NCBI RefSeq assembly: GCF_030272615.1
Contig: NC_081406.1
Coordinates: 473,616,900-473,680,899 of the forward strand
Origin: Cryptomeria japonica
Lineage: Eukaryota > Streptophyta > Pinopsida > Cupressales > Cupressaceae
Direction of reading: 5' to 3'
DNA length: 64,000 bases
Of this stretch, positions 12,504-23,462 are shown one piece after another (the stretch's first letter is position 1; each line of letters begins with the position of its first letter). The position numbers were made by a program, and so were the translations under genes. The notes below the pieces were generated by a model. The model searched no databases and was not told the DNA's origin. It saw only the letters and a program-made list of their open reading frames with translations.

Positions 12504-13654
12504 TGTTACTACTTATCAAATTGCCATTAGTTTTTATATTCAAAGTCATACTATATACTCTAGTCGGTTAAACACTACCGAATCATGCAGTTGGTATACA
12601 CAGAGAAGTCGGTATGCACAGTCTAGTCGGTTACAGAAGAAAGCAGTCACAGAACACAGTATACACTGAGCTGTCTACCGAGTATCTTTTTATGACTACC
12701 GAGCAGCAAAGATGACACATCGAGTTGATATACACTGAGGGAAACGTGTTACCAGATACATTGAACCTGGACATGCATATGAAAACGTGTTACAAGATTG
12801 AGGCACATCTAACCGTTATCACATTGGAAATTGCACCAGAAGATTGTGTATGATTTTGAGATCAATCTAACCAATGAAATATTTTGTACAATTATTCATT
12901 CGATAAATCTTGTTTGTAAGATCAAAGCAATGAATTAGATCACCGTCTTAAGAGATCTATTTATACAACATAAGTTAAGGGTGTGTGTATGTGTGTAAGA
13001 AGATTGTTACAAAGACACAGAGGTCACCGAGAAGGTTTTCAGAGAACAATCGAAGAACAGAGTAAACAGAAGGGTTTACCGAGTTACTATATGGGTTACC
13101 GAGGTATGCTTTGAGCAAGGTAATCTATTCTGAGCACATAGAATCTACTATAACATTTCAGATGTAAAGTTGCAGATATTTGTAATGATTTTATTGTAAT
13201 ATTGTGAAGTTGAAAGAGAAACCTTTAACAGGGTAAAAGACTCTAATCAAGTTTATAAATTGTAAAGCCTCTAACTAGGTGCAGCATTCAAATTAAATGT
13301 TGTAAAATACTTTAGCAAGGTAGATCTAACAGATCTTGTTACTCCTAACAGGGTAAGCTATTAGAAATAGCTAAAATGTAGCTCTAACCAAGCACTCTTT
13401 ATTATTGCAGTAGTGAAGTTGTGGGTGCCATCCCCACTGCAGTTTTTCTCTCTAATCAAAAGTTTCTGCGTAACCAAAATATATGTGTTATGGAGTGAAT
13501 CATGTATGATTGTTATCTATTAGTTTTAACTTTATTTTATGTTACTGCACTATTCTGTTTATGCATAACAGTAAAATTATTATTCAAGAAAAGTTTTGGA
13601 GTACTGATTCACCCCCCCCTCTCAGTACATTAGCTTTCCATATTGGACCTAACA
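12504..13654 (+). repeat. 5' LTR of the pol-less element
   Basis: A 1151-bp repeat, collinear with 19264-20415. It contains several TACCGAG octamers, a TATA-like TTTATACAA at about 12959-12967, and the C-run CACCCCCCCCTCTCAG near its 3' end, as in the other copia-type LTRs here. Confidence 0.95.
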
Positions 13655-13656
13655 AT

Positions 13657-13668
13657 TGGTATCAGAGC
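13657..13668 (+). other. Primer binding site, initiator-Met tRNA
   Basis: TGGTATCAGAGC is a perfect match to the usual plant copia primer site. It starts three bases after the LTR end. Confidence 0.93.
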
Positions 13669-13716
13669 TTGAATCTTGGAAAAGGGTTTAACTGCCTAAA
13701 GAGAAAGATCTTATCA

Positions 13717-15070
13717 ATGGAAGGATACAAACAATATCAGAGGATTGTATATCTGCAAGAAGAGCTGGATCATGCTAATCAAGTGATTGCAACACATGCA
13801 AAGGCAAATGCAAAAATCTCTGAAAGTAAGAAGAAGATTATCTGATGATTTGCAGGATTCTCAAGAGTTAGTGGAACAAATTGAGACATCATCTGAGAAC
13901 AGTATATCTGAAGAGACTAAAGAAATGATTGGAGTATTGAGAGAAAAGAATAAAGCAATGGTTGATCAACTAAAAGCAATGAAAATTGAACATGAACATT
14001 TCAACACACAAATGACTAAAAATCTAGATGCGTTAAGGACAGCTGAGGATAAAACAAGAGATCTACAAAGAGAGAAACAACAACTTGAAGTCTTAGTATC
14101 TGATAAAAATGATGAAATCATAAGGTTGATTGGGATTCAACAAAATATGGCAGATCAACTAGGTTATGCACATCATGAAGCAATTCTGAAGAATGATGAA
14201 AATCAAGCATTGAAACTTGAAGTATCAAGGTTGACCGATGAACTTGAAACAGAGAAGAAATCCAAAGAAACACTAAAGAAGAGCTATGAAGCATCAAAGA
14301 TGTTGGATGAACAGCTGAATACAAGAAGACCCAACAAAGATGCAGGACTCGGTTACAAAGGAAAAGACTCTACCGAGAAAGGAATTCATACTATCGAGAG
14401 AGGAGAATCATCAAAGCAAGCTGGAAAAAGGAATAACATCAAAAGAAAGAAGCCTATTTGCTACTACTGTGGAAATCAAGGTCACACTACCAACCTATGC
14501 CAAATTAGAAAAGGTAAGCAACCAAATATCACTAAGTCCAATGATTATTGTTACAATTGCAATAAATATGGTCACACATCTAACCGATGTAGGACAAAGT
14601 CTGTTAAAAACTATCAGAAGGCAAAATACAAAGGGTTTTGTAAAAACTACAATAGATATGGACATAGTACTGAGAAGTGTTGGCTTAAGCAAGAGAACTA
14701 CATATGGTCTGCACACTGAGCAAACACAAGAGGTTACCGAACTTACACAGATTCTTACCGACAATATGCAGCAGTACCATGGGATTACAATACAAGGATA
14801 TGGTGTGAATGTTGTGGAAGATATGGACATATTAGTGCCAACTATTTTATCAGGTTTGGAATGAACAACTGAAGATCATGGAGAAATCCTGGTATGGTAT
14901 GTTTTCATTGTCACAAAGCTCGACATTTAGTTGGAGATTGCAGAGATCAACCTAGAGGAGACACTGAAGAAATAAAAGAAAAATTAAAGATGATTTGGAA
15001 AAAGAAGGAAATTGTGTCAAATGAAGAAAGCACCTTACCTACCGAGTTAGATGCACCTATTCCAAATTAA
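13717..15070 (+). pseudogene. Gag-like coiled-coil protein with multiple zinc knuckles, broken
   Basis: The ATG at 13717 opens MEGYKQYQRIVYLQEELD. The frame shifts by one base near 13828-13840 and continues with a long charged coiled-coil region to about 14330. CCHC zinc knuckles follow: CYYCGNQGHTTNLC, CYNCNKYGHTSNRC, a third with a lost Cys (FCKNYNRYGHSTEKC), a degenerate fourth (CECCGRYGH) and a fifth (CFHCHKARHLVGDC). Stops lie at 14717-14719 and 14870-14872 in the same frame, and the natural end is 15068-15070. The layout suggests an RNA-binding Gag whose capsid part is a coiled coil rather than the UBN2 fold; I cannot align it with standard copia Gag. It immediately follows the primer site, as a Gag should. 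Confidence 0.8.
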
Positions 15071-15616
15071 TCAGCAAATGTATGAAGGGACTGCATTCTC
15101 TGAAGGTTAAAATCATAACAGTTCCTATTCTAGTATGTACTAAATTCAAAATCTGCATAGTTAAGATGCATCGGTAAGTTTGAAATTTTATTAAAAGTAC
15201 TTTACAGGAAACCTGTCAAGTCGGTGAATACAAGAAGCCTATCAAGTCGGTAAATAAAGGAAATTTGGTTACTCGGTTAAAATGAGAAAAGAGAGTAAAT
15301 CGGTTCAAGGTGAACTGAGTGCATTTAATGTTTTTGACCTAACCCGCACGGAGCCCGATAAGGTATTTTGTGTACTTAAAAGTATTTTCGCGGTCATTTA
15401 CATTCACCAAGTTTTTGAAAGAGCAGAGCAGAGAAAATCAAGGTGATCAAACCTCATTCAGAGCGAATCCAAGGTATTTACATCAAATATCATTGCATTG
15501 TTAAGCTGGTTTACCGATCTTATCAAATTGTTATTATCTGCTGAGTGTGAAGTGTCTGTCGTTTGTAAACTGTCAAACCCTAAGGATAGTTTGCTAAGTT
15601 TTACCTGAAATCTACA
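15071..15616 (+). promoter_or_regulatory. Leader of the long ORF, possible internal promoter or splice region
   Basis: This 546-bp stretch has no coding sequence. It contains GTACTTAAAAGTA (a small palindrome with a TATA-like core, about 15370-15382) and a purine-rich segment around 15420-15460. A donor-like AAG/GTATTT lies at about 15471-15479. Either an internal promoter or splicing from the LTR transcript could bring ribosomes to the ATG at 15617. The regulatory role is inference only. Confidence 0.3.
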
Positions 15617-18055
15617 ATGGCACCCAAGATCCAAGATCCCATTGTTGTCAGGAATGTCAAGAAGCCCTCACTAAAATACACTTTGACTCCTAAAGTTGCC
15701 TTTGAACCGGATGACAAAACCGCCTTTTCACTCATCCTGGATCGAGTCTTGTTAGTTGAAGATGTGAGATTCTTCACCAAATGTCATGTTGAAGAACTCA
15801 GTCATGTTGAGATAAGGGACACCTATGATGAACTATGTACCGATGGTGTATTAAATAGCAAGTATGAACACATTAGAATCAAAGGATTGACTGAAGCCCT
15901 AACCTATCCTCGTGTGTTCAAGCCCCAATGGATCAAGTTTGTTTTAAGCAGAGTTCATGATGATTTCATGTGGCTAGAAGAGCAACCATTTAAAATCACC
16001 AAGGAAATCATTCATGTGATCACCGGTTATCCTATCTATGATCATGCACGAGCACAAAAGATGATATCACAAAAGGAATTAATCAATTTAACCGGAGTTG
16101 AATCTGATTACAAAGGACTGAAATTGAACAATGTCACTGATGCGGAACTTAAGTTTTCCATTAGAGTAATTGGTTATTGTTTCTTCCAATCAGCGAGGGA
16201 AAACAGTGTACCCTGTGCAGCAGTTGACATAGCCTATAAAATTGTGAAAAAGGGAATGAAAATTGATTTATGTGAAGTGTTACTGAAGAACCTATTTGAG
16301 AACCTGAACACTATAAGGAAGCCGAAGAAGAACAACTCGGCAAATACACTAAAGTTTGGTTCACTTCTTGTCTCCATGTTTTTCTACTTTGAGAAATTCT
16401 TTTCATCAGTCGGTAAAGTAGTTTGGGAGCTACACCGACCAATCACCCATCAGATTAATGACTTTATCAAGAAGCTAGGTGATAATTTCAATGACATAAT
16501 GGATGATTATTTTAGCAAATTTCAAGAGAAAATGCACAACAGGTACCGGATTCCACCCCAGCTAGTGGAGAAATATAAAGATGACATATGCTTTGAGGTA
16601 GATACTGATTATTGTTATGTGAATGTTGTGGAACCAAGAACTCAATCTTTGCCACCTATGGGTTACGAGATTGACTTTGATATCACACGACAGCAAATTG
16701 ATGCATATCTTTCATTACCAAGGCATGCCACCGAACTGAGGTATGGAACCTATGAAGAGGTGAAGGGAAAAGTAAAAATGAGCATTGTAGTACCCAAAGC
16801 TACAAGAAAAGCAACAAAGATGATAAAGGTTTTAACGGAGAAATTCGGAGAAGATTCTTCCTCTAAACCTATCAAAGGCACTCTTGTCATCACCGAAGAG
16901 GAATCAGAAGCTCAAGAGGCAGCCATAACATTGAGCACCGAATTGCCTAAGGGTAAAGTGTTGAAAAGAAAGAAACAAGACATTTCAAAGGCCCTACCGA
17001 CTCCTCCAACAAAGAGATCTAATACAAGAGCATCACCTGCATCACCAAGTAAGAAACAAAAGAGTGTTACTGCTCCCAAGGTAACCAAGACCTACAAGAA
17101 ATCTACTCGGAGACTCATTTTGGCAAAAGAGTCTAGTGATACAGAATTTGAGGATGCCAACAAATTCCAGATTGTCAAGAGCAAGAAGGTAAATATACAT
17201 AGTGTTGAAAACTTCTGTGCCAATCTAAAAGAATATGGTGGATTTGGTTCTTTTAGATATGTCAAGTATGAAACAAGAAATAATGATGAGAAGAGACAAA
17301 TTGAAGAAGCTGTCATTTGCACACTTCTAAAGTTTCGGCTAGCTCCATTAGAACTAGTAAAGTCACTTCCAAATGAACTTTACTTACATATTGATAATAG
17401 GTGGAAATATGCAATGGACTCAGAGAAACAAATCAGAGAAAGAAGTCTAGTCCATCTATTTCCTGATATGTCTGTAGCAGAAATAAAGGAATATTTGACA
17501 ACGTACAATTCAAAATTTCTTGTCAAACAGAGAGCTTTAAAATTGATGAATGGGCTATATATTGATGTAGAAAATGAGACAAAAGCAAAATGGCAGGAAA
17601 TCTTCAAAATCAAAGATGCCAGTGAACAATCTAAAGTTGAAATTATTGATGTCACCAAGCAAGATCCTGATGTCACCGAGCACGGTCCTGATGCTACCGA
17701 GCAAGACCCGGCTGACACTATTCAAATTGATGAAGATGTCATGGATATAGAGGAACAGGAGCAGGAAATGATAGAAGGCACTACATATGCAAAACTTGTA
17801 TCTAGTGAATCTGTATTAGAACAAGTTCAGCCTTATCCACCGATCACTCAACCTGTCTCTACTGAAGCTCCTCAAGATATAGCACAAGGCACCGAAGGTC
17901 AACTGAGACACCCAGTACCAAGACACCAAAAGACACCACAGCAGCTACAAGTACCGACCAAAGTGTTGTCTCTACCGAGCAACCTACTGAGGGTCAACAA
18001 GCCTCTCAAGCTATTGTCTTGGTCCAACCGACCAAAGGTAAAGAGAAGAAGGTGA
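15617..18055 (+). CDS. Long ORF of unknown function carried by a pol-less retrotransposon (N-terminal 812 codons)
   Basis: The protein opens MAPKIQDPIVVRNVKK and has no gag, pol or env motif I recognise. Residues about 20-270 form a mixed globular region including FVLSRVHDDFMWL (about 109-121), AYKIVKKGMKIDLCEVL and FGSLLVSMFFYF (about 248). The same blocks occur in the decayed minus-strand ORF at 50610-50891 plus 40578-42302, so the protein is conserved between two element families. Residues about 430-515 are basic and Ser/Pro/Lys-rich. A second globular part follows, and residues about 680-760 are acidic with Thr-Glu repeats. The last 45 or so codons are out of frame: a one-base shift near 17900-17910 moves the original protein into the frame ending at 18927, giving an ancestral length of about 1100 residues. 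The start was chosen because it is the first ATG after a non-coding leader. No signal peptide is seen. Confidence 0.8.
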   Translation: MAPKIQDPIVVRNVKKPSLKYTLTPKVAFEPDDKTAFSLILDRVLLVEDVRFFTKCHVEELSHVEIRDTYDELCTDGVLNSKYEHIRIKGLTEALTYPRVFKPQWIKFVLSRVHDDFMWLEEQPFKITKEIIHVITGYPIYDHARAQKMISQKELINLTGVESDYKGLKLNNVTDAELKFSIRVIGYCFFQSARENSVPCAAVDIAYKIVKKGMKIDLCEVLLKNLFENLNTIRKPKKNNSANTLKFGSLLVSMFFYFEKFFSSVGKVVWELHRPITHQINDFIKKLGDNFNDIMDDYFSKFQEKMHNRYRIPPQLVEKYKDDICFEVDTDYCYVNVVEPRTQSLPPMGYEIDFDITRQQIDAYLSLPRHATELRYGTYEEVKGKVKMSIVVPKATRKATKMIKVLTEKFGEDSSSKPIKGTLVITEEESEAQEAAITLSTELPKGKVLKRKKQDISKALPTPPTKRSNTRASPASPSKKQKSVTAPKVTKTYKKSTRRLILAKESSDTEFEDANKFQIVKSKKVNIHSVENFCANLKEYGGFGSFRYVKYETRNNDEKRQIEEAVICTLLKFRLAPLELVKSLPNELYLHIDNRWKYAMDSEKQIRERSLVHLFPDMSVAEIKEYLTTYNSKFLVKQRALKLMNGLYIDVENETKAKWQEIFKIKDASEQSKVEIIDVTKQDPDVTEHGPDATEQDPADTIQIDEDVMDIEEQEQEMIEGTTYAKLVSSESVLEQVQPYPPITQPVSTEAPQDIAQGTEGQLRHPVPRHQKTPQQLQVPTKVLSLPSNLLRVNKPLKLLSWSNRPKVKRRR

Positions 18056-18927
18056 AAAAACATAGTTTCAAAGTTGATTTATCTAAACCAATAGTGTTGC
18101 CCAATGTGGATATATCAAAATTAAAGGGGCAAGTACTCATTGATTTCGGTGAACTATGCAAAGCAAAGGCCGAACAAGAAAAACAAATGGCCATACAAAA
18201 GAAGAATAAAGTACTTTAGAAGGTGAAGACACTGCTATCCGATATGCTACCTACAACTATAGTGTCAACCGATGCAGCCATCCACACTCAATTGGATGAA
18301 CTCCTCAATCAAATAGAAACATCCAGAGTTGATGCATCTAAGTACTTGAGCAAGCTAAAAGACAAGGAGCTTACTACAAAAATGATAGAAGAGGTACAAA
18401 AAGCTCTAGCTATTGGGAAAGTCAAACTTGTCAAATTCATTGCTGAGTTGTCCCCTCAACTCAAGCATATTCTTTATTTATTTCAGAAACTTTGTACATT
18501 TTCTATATTCATTAAAGATATCAAGAATAAAACTGATGCAATTGAGAAAGAGATCACCGATCTCTCAAATAAGTTGACCCCAGAGCCCAATTCAATTCAT
18601 AATTTTTATACCAAGCTTCAACAGCTCATGGCTCAACAATTGGAACTTAGAAATGAAGAACATAAGATCGGGATGGATATAATGACACTCCAGACATTAT
18701 TCCTTCCTCATCTTTCATCAGTTCAAGAACAGATTAACCGAGCTACACACCTATCTACTACACAAGAGGGAAGCACTCTTGATGGCTTAATATCACTATT
18801 GGTTGATATTCAAGCACAAAATTTTTTAATGGAAAATGTAAAGGATGCACTCTCTGTCGTACTCATCGACACCCGGAAGAAGTATAAATCTATTTTTGAT
18901 CAGTTACCACCCCTAGATGGAAATTAA
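18019..18927 (+). pseudogene. C-terminal part of the long unknown ORF, coiled coil
   Basis: This is the natural continuation of 15617-18055 in another frame. Upstream codons back to about 17905 read a Thr/Ser/Gln-rich linker of the same composition. A TAG at 18217-18219 interrupts it once. The rest is helical and charged with heptad-like Leu/Ile spacing, for example QLDELLNQIETSRVDASKYL and TDLSNKLTPE, typical of a coiled coil. It ends at 18925-18927 with a normal stop, about 335 bases before the 3' LTR. The minus-strand relative near 40578-41100 ends in a similar charged helical stretch. Confidence 0.7.
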
Positions 18928-19251
18928 GTTTTTTGATGTTTGTCAAAAAGGGGGAGTAATACAATATATTGAGTGATACTATATATTTGGGGAGTGATAC
19001 AGTTTTGATACAGTATTCGGAGTACTGTATACAGGAGGAGTTTACCGAGCAGAGTAAGTAGAGCACACAAGCACAGAACCGAGCATGCAAAAATCAGAGT
19101 TGTGTATAGTATAATGATAAGGGGAGTATATCTGAATATACTATTTCATTGACTATTGTATATACTGTAAAGTATAGTCATTTTGCAAAGTATATAGATT
19201 TTTGAGTTATGACTTTGAAAGTAGTTTTTGTCAAACATCTCAACTAATGTC
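18928..19251 (+). other. Non-coding spacer before the polypurine tract
   Basis: Nothing is coded here. Just after the stop there is a purine block AAAAAGGGGGAG (about 18945-18956), a good extra polypurine tract. Short TATACTGTA-type palindromic pieces follow. Confidence 0.65.
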
Positions 19252-19263
19252 AAAAGGGGAGAT
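19252..19263 (+). other. Polypurine tract of the pol-less element
   Basis: AAAAGGGGAGAT ends exactly at the TG of the 3' LTR. Confidence 0.9.
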
Positions 19264-20415
19264 TGTTACTACTTATCAAATTGCCATTAGTTTTTATATT
19301 CAAAGTCATACTATATACTCTAGTCGGTTAAACACTACCGAATCATGCAGTCGGTATACACAGAGAAGTCGGTATGCACAGTCTAGTCAGTTATAGAAGA
19401 AAGCAGTCACAGAACGTAGTATACACCAAGTTGTCTACTGAGTATCTTTTTATGACTACCAAGCAGCAAAGATGACACATCGAGTTGATATACACCGAGG
19501 GAAACGTGTTACCAGATACATTGAACCTGGACATGCATATGAAAACGTGTTACAAGATCGAGGCACATCTAACCGTTATCACATTGGAAATTGCACCAGA
19601 AGATTATGTATGATTTTGAGATCAATCTAACCAATGAAATATTTTGTACAGATATTCATTCGATAAATCTTGTTTGTAAGATCGAAGCAATGAATTAGAT
19701 CACCGTCTTCAGAGATCTATTTATACAACATAAGTTAAGGGTGTATATATGTGTGTAAGAAGACTGTTACAAAGACACAGAGGTCACCGAGAAGGTTTTC
19801 AGAGAACAGTCGAAGAACAGAGTAAACAGAAGGGTTTACCAAGTTAGTATATGGGTTACCGAGGTATGCTTTGAGCAAGGTAATCTATTCTGAGCACATA
19901 GAATCTGCTATAACATTTCAAATGTAAAGTTGCAGATATTTGTAATGATTTTATTGTAATATTGTGAAGTTGAAAGAGAAACCTTTAATAGGGTAAAAGA
20001 CTCTAATCAAGTCTATAAATTGTAAAGCCTCTAACCAGGTACAACATTCAGATTAAATGTTGTAAAATCCTTTAGCAAGGTAGATCTAACAGATCTTGTT
20101 ACTCCTAACAGGGTAAGCTATCAGAAATAGCTAAAATCTAGCTCTAACCGAGCACTCTTTATTATTGCAGTAGTGAAGTTGTGGGTGCCATCCCCACCGC
20201 ATTTTTTCTCTCTAATCAAGAGTTTCTGCGTAACCAAAATATATGTGTTATGGAGTGAATCATGTATGATTGTTATCTATTAGTTTTAACTTTATTTTAT
20301 GTTACTGCATTATTCTGTTTATGCATAATAGTAAAGTTATTATTCAAGAAAAGTTTTGGAGTACCGATTCACCCCTCCCCTCTCAGTACATTAGCTTTCC
20401 ATATTGGGCCGAACA
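19264..20415 (+). repeat. 3' LTR of the pol-less element
   Basis: A 1152-bp direct copy of 12504-13654 followed by the target duplication GTATT. Most of the differences from the 5' LTR are C/T or G/A transitions. Confidence 0.95.
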
Positions 20416-20420
20416 GTATT

Positions 20421-22306
20421 ACTGAATGTATTTATTGTTTTAAATCAGTTATTTGATTTATGTTTTTCAAAGATTGAGTTTTGCCAAAATCGGGTGTAGG
20501 AAATTGGTGTTTAATTTTCTCGTTTTTTCATAATTACTATTTAAAAATTATGTATGAACCCTTGTGATTTTTTTATTCACTTTATTCATTTTTTAAGAAG
20601 TTTATCAAACCCTTCTCAAATGGGTTTTGATCATATTTTTACTTTGGGTTTTTTTTCGTTACCAATTTTTGAGAGTCAAGGCTCCCTATTTTGACAAACA
20701 ATATTTGTTATGAATCCATAGGAACAAAGTATATATGTGCAATAATATGACTCATATGTGAAACAAGAATGCTCATTTGCACAGAATCACTTATTTGGGT
20801 CCAAAATTGGTAGTTTGATTACGTTCCGACTCCTATTTTCTTCCATAGGCTTGTTTGGGACTTGTGTCTTGTTATTCATGTATATTTGGATTTAATTGGT
20901 CTCATTTTTTTTGTATTGGTGTCTTGATTCCCTTTTCTATGTTTGATTGTGAAAGAAATCATAAATTTATTCTTTTGCTTCAATTTTCAGGATTTAATCC
21001 TTGTTGATAGGGTCTTGCATAAAAAGTCCTATTTCACTTATGTAAACTAAGCTTGATACTGGTTCATTTTATGTTGGATTAATTCTATTTGAACCTTATT
21101 TATCCTAGTATCCTTTTGTGTTAGTTTTTATGTGGAAGTTTGTAGGGATCTTTTATGAGTCTTTCAATTGTTCTTGGAGTCTTTTGATTGTTTTTTGAAG
21201 TTCCTTGGGATGTATTTTGGTTGAACTATATTTCTCTTCTTGTCTTGTGAAGTGGTTTCTTATGTATCTTGGTTATGAGTTTATTTAGTTATTTTATCCT
21301 TAGCTTTCTTGTTTGTTGTTGTTGTTTGGGGCCTTGTATCTATCTCCCAGCATGGGGGTGGGCCTACGGGTTCCACATGGTTGGATGACATTGCTTTTTG
21401 ACCCACTGGGATTTTGGTGGCCTTGTTCATGTGCATCTAGATTTATTTCTATTATCTACTTTTCGGGTACTTCATTATTTAGTTGCAAGATGATCCATCA
21501 TTATGTTGTAATGTGTGTGTAATACCTAGGAGCAATGTATTAGAAAATGTATTTAAAAATACTAAATAGGAGGTTGATATAATAGGACTATTATTATGGA
21601 TGCATTTGTAAGGACGTGTTAATGTTTAAGTGCATATAACTAAGTGGATAAATACATGGTCGTATTTAATGTTGGAAGACTATCATAAGAATATTTACTT
21701 TGGTGCTTTAAAAGAATATAGTGATTAATATTAATATGATAAATTATGAGAAGTAATGGATAGGTGTTCTTTTGACTTAATAATAGAGATGCTTAAGGTT
21801 GTTTGTGTAACAAAATGAAACAATAATACCTTCATCGAATTATCTTTATGTTACAACAATCAACCGTCTACACAACCACAATCCATTTTTTGTTGAGCTC
21901 TTGTGCACATATAAAATCTAAGAGCAACCATATTGAAGCAAGATCAATTGAGATATGAAATAATGAAGATCAAACCTTACTAAGCATGTTAATGGTATAA
22001 TTTTTCTATTTTGTTGTGATTCACATGTTTTAGGTTCTTCATTGGTGTATGGTGGATTCTTAATTGTAGAACTAGGGTTTTATCTGGTGGGATCTTTTAT
22101 GGTTTTACAATAGTTTTAATCTTCCAAATTTCATCGTATACATTTTGGCATTGTTAGTAGAAATGTTAGGGAACCATAAAAGGAATGGTTTATTAATGTG
22201 TTAATCAATTTGGATAGTTTAATGCATTAAGTTATTGAAAAAAAAAATTGCTATGATGTTTGATTGTAATTCCTTGGGGTTCGTTGGTAGGACGTTACAA
22301 ATTTTG

Positions 22307-22310
<4 letters not shown>
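20421..22310. other. Unassigned T-rich sequence
   Basis: About 1.9 kb with strong T bias on the plus strand up to about 21520. I see no LTR, TIR, tRNA or gene that I can defend; the short open frames have no recognisable motif. Confidence 0.55.
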
Positions 22311-22937
<627 letters not shown>

Positions 22938-23462
22938 TGAGAATACATGCATATATATACATGTGTAATATGCATGTATATACATGGTTATATACATGTA
23001 TATATATGTATATATATGTATATGCATGTACATACATACATACATACATATGTATGCATGTATGCATGTATGTATGCATGTATGCATGCATGCATGCATG
23101 TATTTATGTATGTATGTATGTATCTATATACATTATTATATACATACCTACATACATATATATGCATACATACATACATACATACATACATACATACATA
23201 CATGCATGCATACATACATGCATACACACATACACACATACATACACATATATACATATATACATACACATATATACATATATACATATACACATACATA
23301 AACATATACATATACATATACACACATGTATATGTATGTATATATGTATGTATCTATATATGTATGTGTATGTGTATATGTATACATATATGTATACATA
23401 CATACATACATATACATATACATACACACACATGTATGTATGTGTGTGTATATATATATATG
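22938..23462. repeat. TATG/CATA microsatellite, left part
   Basis: About 525 bp of tetranucleotide and dinucleotide runs (CATA, TATG, TGCA, TACACA), with the orientation switching between TATG and CATA. It resumes at 40027-40118 on the far side of the gypsy element, so it was one tract. The overlapping open frames in several phases (Tyr/Thr/His/Cys-rich) are not genes. Confidence 0.95.

Larger units (their letters stand above)
12504..20415 (+). mobile_element. Complete pol-less LTR retrotransposon with a long unknown ORF
   Basis: LTRs at 12504-13654 and 19264-20415 start TGTTACT and end ACA. The 5-bp duplication GTATT is exact (12499-12503 and 20416-20420). The primer site (initiator Met) and polypurine tract are in place. 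The interior has a gag-like gene with several zinc knuckles (13717-15070) and a very long ORF (15617-18927). There is no protease, integrase, reverse transcriptase or RNase H in any frame. It resembles terminal-repeat elements with only a Gag (TR-GAG/LARD types) plus an extra gene, and would depend on enzymes of another copia element. By hand the LTRs differ at about 45 of 1151 positions. Confidence 0.92.

Noticed and set aside
14340-14864. A 174-codon frame overlapping the gag-like gene
   Set aside because: It is out of frame with the zinc knuckles and has no motif; it is a shadow of the real frame.
12504-20415. Env gene of a retrovirus-like element
   Set aside because: The long ORF shows no signal peptide, membrane anchor or cleavage site by eye, so an envelope role is not supported.
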